Shown: piece after piece, positions 25,029-33,236 of the stretch
How positions within the stretch are numbered: the stretch's first letter is position 1
Layout: each line of letters opens with the position of its first letter
Assembly (NCBI GenBank): GCA_937864265.1
Contig: CALMIR010000197.1
Location: forward strand, 1-36,664
Origin: an uncultured Saprospirales bacterium
GTDB taxonomy: Bacteria > Bacteroidota > Bacteroidia > Chitinophagales > Saprospiraceae
Length of the DNA stretch: 36,664 nucleotides
Reading direction: 5' to 3'
Made by a program: the position numbers and the translations under genes
The notes under the pieces: model-generated
What the model was told of the DNA's origin: nothing
Database searches by the model: none
What the model saw: the letters and a program-made list of their open reading frames with translations, nothing else

Positions 25029-25739
25029 ATGGCGGATAAAGGTACGCTTTATTTAATTCCCAGCCCATTGGGAGAGGGGCAAATCCACACGATACCCGAT
25101 TATGTATTGGAGGTATTGCACCGACTCGATTATTTTATTGCCGAAAGGGCAAAAACAGCGCGGCATTTTATCAAAGCCACCCAGCCGACCCGGCCCTTGG
25201 ATGTACTGCATTTTTATGAATTGAACCAACATACCGAGCCGGAAGAATGGATTCATTTTTTGCAAGAAGCGGAAGCGGGCCACGATATGGGCTTGTTGTC
25301 GGAGGCGGGATGTCCAGGCATAGCTGACCCCGGAGCAGTCATTGTGGCCTTGGCGCACCGCAAAGGCATTCAGGTAGTACCATTTGTAGGGCCTTCTTCT
25401 ATTTTTTTGGCGTTGATGGCTTCGGGTTTGAATGGGCAAGATTTTGCTTTTCGCGCTTATTTGCCCCAAAAAAAGCCGGAACTGATCCGCGAATTGAAAT
25501 GGTTGGAACAGCGTTGTCTGAAAAACCGGCAAACCCAGATTTTTATCGAAACGCCCTACCGCAACCAAAGTATGCTGGAAACAGCGCTCGAAACCCTCTC
25601 CCATGACATTCAATTCTGTATTGCTGCCGATTTGACTTTGCCCAGCGAATTCATCCGTACCCAAAGCATCGCGGAGTGGCGCCGATCGGAATTGCCGAAT
25701 CTGCATAAACGCCCGGCTGTTTTTTTGATGGGGAAATGA
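25029..25739 (+). CDS. SAM-dependent methyltransferase of the RsmI/tetrapyrrole methylase fold
   Basis: 236 residues. The family's class III methyltransferase motifs are present: LYLIPSPLGEGQ near the N-terminus, SEAGCPGIADPGA (91-103), and the GPSSIFLALMASGLNGQDF motif (121-139). FIETPYRNQSML and a C-terminal PAVFLMGK follow. RsmI 2'-O-methylates C1402 of 16S rRNA, and this is the RsmI-like branch common in Bacteroidota. The N-terminal motif differs from classical RsmI (PTPIGN), so the exact target is less certain and no gene symbol is given. It is cytosolic. A candidate promoter lies directly upstream. Confidence 0.88.
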   Translation: MADKGTLYLIPSPLGEGQIHTIPDYVLEVLHRLDYFIAERAKTARHFIKATQPTRPLDVLHFYELNQHTEPEEWIHFLQEAEAGHDMGLLSEAGCPGIADPGAVIVALAHRKGIQVVPFVGPSSIFLALMASGLNGQDFAFRAYLPQKKPELIRELKWLEQRCLKNRQTQIFIETPYRNQSMLETALETLSHDIQFCIAADLTLPSEFIRTQSIAEWRRSELPNLHKRPAVFLMGK

Positions 25740-25809
25740 GGATGACAAAATGCTTCTTTTTCGCAGGACCATTTGCTGCTACAACTTCCAAAAAAAGTCA
25801 AAAAAAGCC

Positions 25810-25817
25810 TAACTTTG
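25810..25817 (+). promoter_or_regulatory. Exact -7 promoter motif before the acyl-CoA dehydrogenase
   Basis: TAACTTTG matches TANNTTTG and sits 54 bases before the ATG at 25872. No TTTG box lies at the usual distance; the upstream sequence is an A-rich run. Confidence 0.4.
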
Positions 25818-25871
25818 TCCGGCATTTCCTAACCAAATTGCGATATCGCAAAATCAAATAAAACACTTTCC

Positions 25872-27056
25872 ATGTTCTTCGAATTCAACGAGCAACAACT
25901 GGCAGTCAAAGAAGCCGCCCGCGAATTTGCCCAAAAGACGCTTAAGCCGGGTGTGATAGAAAGAGATAGCAAAGGCATTTATCCGACCGATGAGGTGCGA
26001 GCTATGGCCGAAATGGGCTTTTTGGGCATGATGGTAGCCCCAGAATACGGTGGCGGTGGTATGGATACCCTATCGTATGTACTGGCGATGGAGGAAATAT
26101 CCAAAGTCGATAATTCCTGCTCAGTAATTATGTCCGTGAACAATTCCCTGGTGTGTTGGGGTATCGAAACCTTTGGTACGGAAGCCCAAAAAGAAAAATA
26201 CTTGCCTTTACTGGCCAGCGGCGAATGGATCGGCTCTTTTTGCCTCTCTGAACCTGAAGCTGGTTCGGATGCGACCAGTCAGCGCACCACCGCCATTGAT
26301 ATGGGCGATCATTACCTGCTCAACGGTACCAAAAACTGGATCACCAATGGCGCTACTTCCAAATTGCACCTCGTGATTGCCCAATCCGACCAGGAAGCAG
26401 GGCATCGTGGCATCAATGTGTTGATTGTGGAATCGGACTGGCCAGGCGTAGCCATTGGCGCTAAGGAAGACAAACTGGGCATTCGCTCCTCTGATACGAC
26501 TTCCATCATGTACACCGATGTAAAAGTTCCCAAGGAAAACCGCATCGGCGAAGATGGATTTGGGTTTAAATTCGCGATGAAAACCCTTTCCGGCGGGCGA
26601 ATTGGCATTGCTGCGCAAGCCTTGGGCATTGCAGGCGGTGCCTATGAACTCGCCCTAGATTATGCCAAGCAGCGCCAGGCTTTTGGGAAGCCTATCAGCA
26701 AGCACCAGGCAATTTCCTTCAAATTGGCCGATATGGCTACGGAAATTGAGGCGGCTAAATTGATGGTCTATCGCGCCGCGTGGCTAAAAGACCAAAAAAT
26801 GGATTACACCACAGCGGGTGCTATGGCTAAATTGTATGCCTCAGAAGTGGCTATGCGCCATACCGTAGAAGCCGTTCAAATACATGGTGGTTACGGCTTT
26901 GTCAAGGAATACCACGTAGAGCGATTGATGCGGGATGCGAAAATTACCCAGATTTATGAGGGCACCTCTGAAATCCAACGCATCGTTATTTCGCGAAATG
27001 TGTTAGATGGCAATCTCTATTTGCCTATTTTGAATGCCAGTATGTCCTCTATATAA
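25872..27056 (+). CDS. Acyl-CoA dehydrogenase (short-chain / butyryl-CoA type)
   Basis: 394 residues, a normal length. It is an FAD enzyme that oxidises acyl-CoA to trans-2-enoyl-CoA and passes electrons to electron-transfer flavoprotein in fatty-acid or branched-chain amino-acid degradation. The N-terminal helical domain has LGMMVAPEYGGGGMDTLSYVLAMEEI. The FAD- and substrate-contact motifs FCLSEPEAGSDATSQRTTA and KNWITNGATS follow. The catalytic base is Glu363 in QIYEGTSEIQR, the position used by short- and medium-chain enzymes. The C-terminal helix has ETFG-type flavin contacts (HGGYGF near 339-344). Chain-length preference cannot be read with certainty. Confidence 0.95.
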   Translation: MFFEFNEQQLAVKEAAREFAQKTLKPGVIERDSKGIYPTDEVRAMAEMGFLGMMVAPEYGGGGMDTLSYVLAMEEISKVDNSCSVIMSVNNSLVCWGIETFGTEAQKEKYLPLLASGEWIGSFCLSEPEAGSDATSQRTTAIDMGDHYLLNGTKNWITNGATSKLHLVIAQSDQEAGHRGINVLIVESDWPGVAIGAKEDKLGIRSSDTTSIMYTDVKVPKENRIGEDGFGFKFAMKTLSGGRIGIAAQALGIAGGAYELALDYAKQRQAFGKPISKHQAISFKLADMATEIEAAKLMVYRAAWLKDQKMDYTTAGAMAKLYASEVAMRHTVEAVQIHGGYGFVKEYHVERLMRDAKITQIYEGTSEIQRIVISRNVLDGNLYLPILNASMSSI

Positions 27057-27120
27057 TTCGCTGGATTTGATTAAAAACCGCTCAACATCCACCAACCAAT
27101 CGGTCGCTTGCATCGTTTAT

Positions 27121-27147
27121 TAAAGTTGTGTCAGCAAAACAACTTTA
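27121..27147. repeat. Nine-bp inverted repeat upstream of the M50 protease
   Basis: TAAAGTTGT (27121-27129) and ACAACTTTA (27139-27147) form a perfect 9-bp inverted repeat with a 9-base loop. It lies 22 bases before the ATG of the protease gene and 64 bases after the dehydrogenase stop. It could be an operator, a weak terminator or a leader structure. There is no T tract. Confidence 0.45.
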
Positions 27148-27169
27148 CTTATAACATTAACGACCATCC

Positions 27170-28288
27170 ATGAGAGGCGCTTTTCAAATAGCACGCGTTT
27201 TTGGCATACCGGTACAAATACACTGGACTTTCTTGTTGGTATTTGTCTGGGTTTTTACCCTCAGTGTGCGAGAAGACTGGGGCGTATGGTCCACGGTGTG
27301 GGCAGTACTTTTTGTAATGGCTTTGTTTTTTTGTGTTGTTTTACACGAATTTGGCCATGCCCTGACTGCCCGCCGTTTCGGTGTAGCTACCCGCGATATT
27401 ATCCTTTCGCCCATCGGCGGCGTGGCGCGTCTCGACAAGCTGCCCGAGCGACCTTGGGAGGAATTTTTGGTGGCAATTGCCGGGCCGCTGGTCAATATTG
27501 CGATCGTATTTTTGCTTTCGGCTTATCCATTGCTTTCCTCAGAGTTGAGTATTCAGCAGTTGTTCGATTTTTTCCGACAAACAGTTAATCCAAATAGCAA
27601 TGTGTTTTTGCCAGAGCTTTCCCCTTTCAATTATTTCATACTGGGGCTCATCAGCTTGAATTTTATCTTGGCTTTGTTCAATATGCTGCCGGCATTTCCC
27701 ATGGACGGAGGAAGGGTATTGCGTGCGCTGCTTTCCATCAAGATAGGCCGATTAAAGGCAACCTATATCGCTGCTAACGTAGGGAAACTCTTTGCCTTAG
27801 TATTGATTGTTTATGGTATTTGGGAGTTTAGCTTACTGACCTCATTTATTGGCCTTTTTGTGTTCGTTACGGCCTCTAACGAGTATCGAATGGTGAAATT
27901 GGAAGATACCTTGAGCAGATTCACTGTTTCTGATATTCTTCGGCGGAATTTTACGCCTCTATTTGAAGATGAAAGCCCGGAGAAAGTACAACAGCAGTTC
28001 AAATTAGGTGCAGAACGCAATTTTTTGGTGTTTGACGAATGGCAAAACATTAAAGGTATTTTGACCGAACAGCAGTTGGCGGCTATTTTTAAAAATAAAC
28101 GCAGCGGTAAAGTGGCTGCTTTTCAACAGCGGCACTACGAACCCGTGTTGCTGCAAGATTCTTTAAAAATAGCTTGGGCTAAAATGCAATGGAGCAATCA
28201 GGGCATCCTGCCCGTTTATGACAAAGGCAGGTTAGTAGGCGTAGCCGATGAACACGGGCTGAATTATTTTTTGAAACAACAGCGTTGA
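27170..28288 (+). CDS. M50 family site-2-type intramembrane metalloprotease with CBS domains
   Basis: 372 residues. A multi-pass membrane zinc protease of the SpoIVFB-like branch that cleaves membrane-embedded substrates. The first zinc motif, HEFGH, is at 59-63 (Glu60 catalytic), inside a membrane helix. The second, NMLPAFPMDGGRVLRALL, supplies Asp179. Membrane segments are visible at about 15-35, 42-65, 98-120, 155-178 and 200-232. Residues about 250-372 form a soluble tail of two CBS-type repeats (VSDILRRNFTPLFEDESPEKV and YEPVLLQDSLKIAWAKM), which usually bind adenine nucleotides and gate activity. Short spacing and convergent ends with the amidotransferase gene (6 bases) show a dense layout. 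The target protein is unknown. Confidence 0.93.
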   Translation: MRGAFQIARVFGIPVQIHWTFLLVFVWVFTLSVREDWGVWSTVWAVLFVMALFFCVVLHEFGHALTARRFGVATRDIILSPIGGVARLDKLPERPWEEFLVAIAGPLVNIAIVFLLSAYPLLSSELSIQQLFDFFRQTVNPNSNVFLPELSPFNYFILGLISLNFILALFNMLPAFPMDGGRVLRALLSIKIGRLKATYIAANVGKLFALVLIVYGIWEFSLLTSFIGLFVFVTASNEYRMVKLEDTLSRFTVSDILRRNFTPLFEDESPEKVQQQFKLGAERNFLVFDEWQNIKGILTEQQLAAIFKNKRSGKVAAFQQRHYEPVLLQDSLKIAWAKMQWSNQGILPVYDKGRLVGVADEHGLNYFLKQQR

Positions 28289-28294
28289 GTTGCC

Positions 28295-29113
28295 TTACAC
28301 CAGTTGCAGTTCCGCTTGTATGTTGCTCAGGGCATCGTGCAAGAAGAGCGGCAAGACAATTTCATGTGTTAGCCCAATTTTATCCGAATCATTCAGATGA
28401 TCGATCATATTGAGGTATTTGTCTTCGCCGTGATCGAGAATGATGGTTTCCCGGCGCTGAGGATCCAGGAAATGAGTCAACATCCCATCGGGGTCGGCCT
28501 CAGGATGGAATTGAACGCCGACCATTTCTTCCGAAAAACGCATGGCCATTATGGCTCTTTCATAGGGGACGTGTGGGCGAATTTTTTCCAAGGCTAAGAT
28601 TCGGGCACCCATGCGATCGATCCGCTTTAAATTGGGCTGAACACATTGCCAATCGCGGAAATCCGCTATGAAAAAAGGATTGGGCAGGCCATCAAAAATC
28701 TTTTCTTCTGCCCCTGCATCCGTCATGTGACAGGGAAAAGTGCCAAAGGAAGTAGATTTTCGTTGATTGACTATGGCCACCTTGAAGTGATGGACAGCCA
28801 TTTGAAAGGAATGGCAGATAAAAAAGGCATATTTCCTGGCGTTGTCGGGCTTGTTGTTCCAATCCCAGAGTCGCTGCAGCCATTGATAATAAGCGACATC
28901 CCAAATACCATCCCCTTCCAGTGGGCTACCCGGCCCGCCAGTTGAAAGATAAATATTGTAGCTCAAATCGGGGACTTCCGCTTTTCCCCTAACATCGAAA
29001 ACGCGCCATTCCAGGGTATCTTCAAAGCGTCCTACGATCTCTTTGATACAACGCATCCCCTGATTGGGGTGACCGTCGTACATATCCAAAATTGCCAAAC
29101 GTAAAGGCTCCAT
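28295..29113 (-). CDS. Class I glutamine amidotransferase-like protein
   Basis: 272 residues. Residues 1-240 follow the class I GATase fold: LAILDMYDGHPNQG, STGGPGSP (57-64), the nucleophile Cys100 in FFICHSFQMA and the triad partners His203 and Glu205 in VGVQFHPEADP. It should release ammonia from glutamine, or act as a related gamma-glutamyl hydrolase. The elbow is CHSFQ instead of the more usual G-x-C-x-G. The acceptor domain must come from another protein because no synthetase domain is fused. The tail (about 215-272) is helical and unassigned. On the same strand, 282 bases upstream, lie an ATP-grasp ligase and an esterase. A joint pathway is inferred. Confidence 0.85.
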   Translation of the reverse strand: MEPLRLAILDMYDGHPNQGMRCIKEIVGRFEDTLEWRVFDVRGKAEVPDLSYNIYLSTGGPGSPLEGDGIWDVAYYQWLQRLWDWNNKPDNARKYAFFICHSFQMAVHHFKVAIVNQRKSTSFGTFPCHMTDAGAEEKIFDGLPNPFFIADFRDWQCVQPNLKRIDRMGARILALEKIRPHVPYERAIMAMRFSEEMVGVQFHPEADPDGMLTHFLDPQRRETIILDHGEDKYLNMIDHLNDSDKIGLTHEIVLPLFLHDALSNIQAELQLV

Positions 29114-29395
29114 AACCGGGAAAAAATTTATTTAGTGGTACAGCAATTCATTCACAGGTTTGGAAAACAGGGTAATGATTTGATCATCAATTTAGTACCT
29201 CTGCTAGCTATCGCCCGCTTTTTACTGTCCACTACATTAGGTCGTCATATACAACAGAATCGGGCATAATTAGGTTTTACTTCAATTATGCCCGCTCTGG
29301 CGTAAAAGTATAAAAAAATATACGCTACCGTCTTTTCTTGTAGGTTAATTTTGATGGATTGTGACCAGCAAAATGATCCTATACCGGTATGCTTT
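29114..29395. other. Intergenic region between ATP-grasp and amidotransferase genes
   Basis: 282 bases without a gene, containing a perfect 11-bp inverted repeat described separately. No exact TANNTTTG is seen on the minus strand upstream of the amidotransferase. The gap is large for an operon, so the amidotransferase may have its own promoter here or be attenuated by the hairpin. Confidence 0.5.
29261..29294. repeat. Perfect 11-bp inverted repeat
   Basis: CGGGCATAATT (29261-29271) and AATTATGCCCG (29284-29294) enclose a 12-base loop. It lies 102 bases beyond the ATP-grasp stop on the minus strand. No T run follows on either strand, so it is at best a weak terminator. An attenuator or operator is also possible. 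Confidence 0.7.
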
Positions 29396-30370
29396 TTACT
29401 TTTTCTTAGCTCTGCTACTAGCCTTAGCAGGCGGATTAGCTGCCTCCTTGATGAAGTTGCCCCAAGTCAGGTTGTTCTGACCTGCAACATGTGCTTGTGC
29501 CCTTTCGATGGCATACAAAGCAGCGTGCTCTACCACCCATTCAAAGTTTTCCTGACCTACTGAATGCACATCGGCATCGGGGGCAGGGTTGCAAAAATCA
29601 ATCGCGTAAGGCACTCCATCTCTGATGGCCAACTCCACTGTGTTGAAATCGTAACCCAGTGATTCGTTGATTTTTAATACATAAGATTCCATCAGCTTCA
29701 TCATCTCGTCGCTCACATCATGGTTGGCCACATAGCGCAGGTGGTGGGGGTTGCGCGGCTCGTAATGCATGATGCGCACGTATTTGCGGCCAATGCAATA
29801 ACAGCGGAAATAGGCGGTGAAATCAATGGCTTCCTGCAACATCATGACCAACTGCTCGGTTTCCTGGAATTTATCAAAAAAGTCTTCCATGCTGTTGAGC
29901 TTATAGACATTTTTCCAACCACCACCGGCAAAGGGCTTCATAAAAGCCGGAAAACCAACATATTTGAAGATACCTTCCCAATCTAAGGGGAAAGCCAGGT
30001 TGGTAAAGGATTCTGCTGATGTATCGGTTGGGTGCTCGCGAGAAGGCAGCAAAACCGTTTTAGGAACGGGTACTCCGATCTGTTCGGCCAATACATTATT
30101 GAAAAACTTTTCATCAGCGCTCCACCAAAACGGGTTATTGATTACCGCAGTTCCACAGGCAGCGGCATTTTTTAGGTAAGCGCGGTAAAAAGGAACATCC
30201 TGGGAAATCCGGTCAAAGATCACTGCGTATTCGGTAGGAGCGGCTTGCACCACTTTAGCAATTTTGACGGGCTCTGCCACGATGCCATCTACGTTTTTCG
30301 CGTTCACGCGCTCGACGAAAGCTTGGGGGAAACTCCGCTCCTGTCCAAAAAGAATGCCAATTTTTTTCAT
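29396..30370 (-). CDS. ATP-grasp ligase (RimK-like)
   Basis: 324 residues from the ATG at 30370 (KKIGILFGQERSFPQAF), the natural start of the fold. A longer frame from 30445 would add 25 residues overlapping the esterase gene. The ATP-grasp core includes Lys145 in PAFMKPFAGGGW and the metal site Glu246 (VELAI), Asp258 and Asn261 (IDFCNPAPD). YRAYLKNAAACGTAVINNP is typical of the RimK/glutathione-synthetase-like N-terminal region. The tail is basic and Ala/Pro-rich (PPAKASSRAKKK). It should form an amide bond between a carboxylate and an amine. The esterase ends 26 bases upstream, so the two are probably cotranscribed. Confidence 0.87.
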   Translation of the reverse strand: MKKIGILFGQERSFPQAFVERVNAKNVDGIVAEPVKIAKVVQAAPTEYAVIFDRISQDVPFYRAYLKNAAACGTAVINNPFWWSADEKFFNNVLAEQIGVPVPKTVLLPSREHPTDTSAESFTNLAFPLDWEGIFKYVGFPAFMKPFAGGGWKNVYKLNSMEDFFDKFQETEQLVMMLQEAIDFTAYFRCYCIGRKYVRIMHYEPRNPHHLRYVANHDVSDEMMKLMESYVLKINESLGYDFNTVELAIRDGVPYAIDFCNPAPDADVHSVGQENFEWVVEHAALYAIERAQAHVAGQNNLTWGNFIKEAANPPAKASSRAKKK

Positions 30371-30396
30371 ATTTATTTCAGGTTTAAAGCGTTTAT

Positions 30397-31101
30397 TCAG
30401 ATCAAAGATAAATAATGTGGGAACATTTCCTGCCACAAAGGCCAATCATGTTGTTTCCAGCCCCGAATATCCAGCCAGTGTGATACCTGCTTTTGGTGTA
30501 ATAGGCTCGATAAATGCTGGTTGGCATTCAGGCAAATATCCCATTCAGAAGTGCCCAAAACGATGTTCATGCGCCACAGATCGGGATGATTGTTTCCAGG
30601 CAGGAAGTCAACCGGGTTGTTAAAATACACATTATCGTCATAATAGCCATTCACAAAGGAGCGGATATCAAAAGCGCCGCTCATGGAGAACAGATGACTC
30701 ACCACTTCCGGATGCTTGAAAGCAAAATTGACGGCATGGTAACCACCAAAGCTGGCACCAGTCACCGCCACCTTGCCAGTTCCTGTATTCCAGCGCACCT
30801 TGTGTACAATTTCATGGAGGATCATTTGATCGTACCAGGCGTGGTTTTTAGCCCGTTGTGCCGGATGAATGTGCTTGTTGTACCAACTGTGGACGTCAAT
30901 GCTGTCGGGGCAGAAAATTTGAATGAATCCGCGTTCTAAGAACCATTGAGCGGTTTGTACCAGCCCAAAATCTTTGCTTTCATAATAACGCCCCATGCTA
31001 GATGGGAATAGAATAACCGGATAGCCTCGATGTCCGTAAACCAACATTTCCATGTCTTTGTTCAATGTTGGCGAATACCATTTATAATAATTTTCCTGCA
31101 C
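30397..31101 (-). CDS. Alpha/beta hydrolase, esterase family (COG4947-like)
   Basis: 234 residues with no signal peptide. The fold begins KWYSPTLNKDMEMLVYGHRG, and VILFPSSMGRYYE lies just before the oxyanion region. The nucleophile elbow GASFGG gives Ser117. The likely acid and base are Asp188 (EWDIC) and His218 (KQHDW). This is the small esterase family often found with ATP-grasp genes in Bacteroidota, as I recall; the substrate is unknown. It is first gene of the presumed minus-strand unit with the ATP-grasp ligase. Possible jobs are removing an acyl or ester protecting group, or hydrolysing the ligase product. Confidence 0.85.
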   Translation of the reverse strand: MQENYYKWYSPTLNKDMEMLVYGHRGYPVILFPSSMGRYYESKDFGLVQTAQWFLERGFIQIFCPDSIDVHSWYNKHIHPAQRAKNHAWYDQMILHEIVHKVRWNTGTGKVAVTGASFGGYHAVNFAFKHPEVVSHLFSMSGAFDIRSFVNGYYDDNVYFNNPVDFLPGNNHPDLWRMNIVLGTSEWDICLNANQHLSSLLHQKQVSHWLDIRGWKQHDWPLWQEMFPHYLSLI

Positions 31102-31149
31102 TTGATGGAGTTTTTTATACCTTAGCTAATTGTTGTTTTTACACTTACG

Positions 31150-31157
31150 CAAAGGTA
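31150..31157 (-). promoter_or_regulatory. Exact -7 promoter motif of the esterase/ATP-grasp unit
   Basis: On the minus strand the bases read TACCTTTG, an exact TANNTTTG, 49 bases before the esterase ATG at 31101. The expected -33 position holds TTTT rather than TTTG, at 19 bases distance. Confidence 0.45.
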
Positions 31158-31315
31158 GGTAGTTTTTGTCAATAAAAAAACACTCAATGCCTTGATGTTC
31201 AACTGGTTAAACTAATTGTGTTTTGATGTACTTGTATTTAATTAGCGAGTGCAGTAGTTTGACAAAACAAATTTTGGCTTTGCGACCTTTTTGATGTGCT
31301 TAATTTCAACTACTG

Positions 31316-32182
31316 ATGAATTTACTGAAAGGGGCCAACCATTTAAAAAATTTAATTTTCGATCAATTTTTTCATGCCTCTGGCCGGGGAGGGTTGACGA
31401 TCTCATCGGTATCGCTGGATTCCAAGGCTTTAGGCCGGAAAGTGAGGGTCGATCTTTTTTACCCGCAACACCTTTCGGCGGCTAATAATGTTCATCATTA
31501 CCCTGTGTTGCTACTCAATGACGGTCAAGATATGCAAGCTATTGCACTGGCTGAAACTTTGTCTGCGCTCTGGCACGAAAAGCGCTTACCTGAACTGTTT
31601 ATTGCGGCTATTCACGCGGGTGATCGCATTCAGGAGTATGGGACGGCCAATCAATTGGATTATAAGGGGCGTGGCTCTAAAGCAGGGCTATATACCCAAT
31701 TCGTTCTGGAGACACTAAGACCCTGGTTGTTGAAGCATTATCCGTTGAGCCAGGATAAAGAAAAATGGTTCATAGCTGGTTTTTCCCTCGGCGGATTATC
31801 TGCTTTGGATATAGCCTGGAATCAACCCGATTACTTTTCCAAGGTCGGGGTTTTTTCAGGATCGCTTTGGTGGCGTTCCCAAGCTTTTACAGAAAGCAAC
31901 CCGGATGGCCACCGCATTGCACACGAAATGATCGGTAAAGGCCCTATACGACCTGACATGAAATTCTGGTTTCAGGCAGGCACCCTGGATGAAACCGATG
32001 ACCGCAACAACAACGGTGTTATTGATGCCATTGACGATACCCTTCATTTGATGGATGCCTTGGCAGCACTGGGGTATCACCGCGATCGGGATATGGTGTA
32101 CGTACAAGTAGAAGGCGGAAGGCACGACACCCATACCTGGGGGCAAGTAATGCCCGATTTTTTGCAATGGCTTTTTGCCTAA
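31316..32182 (+). CDS. Esterase D-family hydrolase with EF-hand-like insert
   Basis: 288 residues. An alpha/beta hydrolase with the strand VLLLNDGQDM, the nucleophile elbow GFSLG (Ser157) and His270 in GGRHDTHTW as likely catalytic base. Near residues 229-240 an EF-hand-like loop (D-R-N-N-N-G-V-I-D-A-I-D) fits the 12-residue calcium ligand spacing at positions 1, 3, 5, 6, 9 and 12. It is seen in the sequence, but calcium binding is inference. No signal peptide is visible. It diverges from the esterase/ATP-grasp pair and runs into an EamA transporter gene 34 bases downstream. The substrate is unknown. Confidence 0.85.
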   Translation: MNLLKGANHLKNLIFDQFFHASGRGGLTISSVSLDSKALGRKVRVDLFYPQHLSAANNVHHYPVLLLNDGQDMQAIALAETLSALWHEKRLPELFIAAIHAGDRIQEYGTANQLDYKGRGSKAGLYTQFVLETLRPWLLKHYPLSQDKEKWFIAGFSLGGLSALDIAWNQPDYFSKVGVFSGSLWWRSQAFTESNPDGHRIAHEMIGKGPIRPDMKFWFQAGTLDETDDRNNNGVIDAIDDTLHLMDALAALGYHRDRDMVYVQVEGGRHDTHTWGQVMPDFLQWLFA

Positions 32183-32216
32183 ATTGCTTACAGTTCATCT
32201 TATATCTAAGCATCAC

Positions 32217-33095
32217 ATGGCTGAAAAAATTTCCTGGAAAAGCTGGCTGATCCTGCTGACTTTGAGCTTGGTTTGGGGCAGCTCTTTTATTCTGATTAAA
32301 AAAGGATTGGCTGTTTATTCACCGGTACAGGTAGCTTACATGCGCTTGTCTTTTTCGGCTTTGGCCTTTTTCCCGATTTTTTTAATACGTTTCAAAAAAA
32401 TCGATTGGAAGCAGTGGAAATACTTGTTGATCGTAGGATTGGCTGGTTCCGCCATACCTGCTTTTCTGTTTTCTACTGCGCAAACTCAGATCAACAGCTC
32501 GGTGGCAGGCTTGCTCAATTCACTGACGCCTTTGTTTACCCTGGTTTTGGGCATGCTGCTTTTTGGCGTCTCAGCCGGCTGGTACAAGATAGGAGGCGTA
32601 TTGGTGGGTTTGCTCGGCGCTGCATCCCTTATTTTTTTTCAGTCGAGCAATGATTTGGGGGGGAATAATCTCTTTGGTCTGTTGATCGTAGCAGGCACCG
32701 TTTGTTATGGCACCAGTGCCAATACCGTTGGCGCATTTTTGAAAAACATGAAATCCTTAGACATTAGTGCTGCTTCTTTTTTTTTGGTGGGCTGGTGGAT
32801 GCCTTTTGCCTTGTTGTTGGGCACCGATTTCACAACCAAATTAGCGGAAGTAGAGGGCGCTGTACTAGCCATGAGCTATATTCTGATTTTGGCGCTATTC
32901 GGCACGGTGTTGGCTTCTTTGATCTTTTTTTACCTCATCCAGCAAACTTCCGCTATTTTTGCTAGCATGATCACCTATCTGATGCCGGTTGTTGCTTTGA
33001 TTTGGGGTGTACTGGACGGAGAAGGCATTGCCTGGGTTCATTTTTTCGGAATGGGACTCATCCTTTTTGGGGTTTATCTGGTGCGGCGCAATTGA
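32217..33095 (+). CDS. EamA/DMT-superfamily transporter
   Basis: 292 residues from ATG 32217. A TTG at 32175 would extend the frame into the upstream esterase and was not used. Ten hydrophobic segments in two EamA halves are visible, the first starting SWLILLTLSLVWGSSFILIKKGL (conserved Gly-Ser-Ser-Phe) and the second SAASFFLVGWWMPFALLLG. Members export amino acids, nucleotide precursors or other small metabolites, or import sugars. The cargo is not readable from sequence. Co-orientation with the preceding esterase suggests one transcript and possibly export of a product of the neighbouring pathway. Confidence 0.92.
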   Translation: MAEKISWKSWLILLTLSLVWGSSFILIKKGLAVYSPVQVAYMRLSFSALAFFPIFLIRFKKIDWKQWKYLLIVGLAGSAIPAFLFSTAQTQINSSVAGLLNSLTPLFTLVLGMLLFGVSAGWYKIGGVLVGLLGAASLIFFQSSNDLGGNNLFGLLIVAGTVCYGTSANTVGAFLKNMKSLDISAASFFLVGWWMPFALLLGTDFTTKLAEVEGAVLAMSYILILALFGTVLASLIFFYLIQQTSAIFASMITYLMPVVALIWGVLDGEGIAWVHFFGMGLILFGVYLVRRN

Positions 33096-33154
33096 GAAAA
33101 AGCGCTAAAATGTTCCAGCTTTGTCTCTCAACAACCAAAACCTTAAATTCCAGC

Positions 33155-33185
33155 TTGTTGCAAGCAATATAAAATCATAATTTTG
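33155..33185 (+). promoter_or_regulatory. Candidate promoter of the T9SS protease
   Basis: TTG (33155-33157), a 20-base spacer and TAATTTTG (33178-33185), an exact TANNTTTG. It would give a leader of about 130 bases that contains direct repeats. Confidence 0.5.
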
Positions 33186-33236
33186 TTTTAAGATGAGAGA
33201 TAGAAGCTAATGATGTCTTGACTCAATCTCGAAAAA

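Noticed and set aside
25053-25772. Minus-strand open frame of about 239 codons opposite the methyltransferase
   Set aside because: The plus-strand frame has clear methyltransferase motifs; the opposite frame has an unlikely composition and no start context.
29396-30445. Longer version of the ATP-grasp protein starting at 30445
   Set aside because: The 25 extra residues overlap the esterase gene, resemble no ATP-grasp start, and KKIGILFGQ from 30370 fits the fold.
32175-32216. N-terminal extension of the EamA transporter from a TTG at 32175
   Set aside because: It overlaps the end of the upstream esterase and adds no transporter features; ATG 32217 sits just before the first membrane segment.
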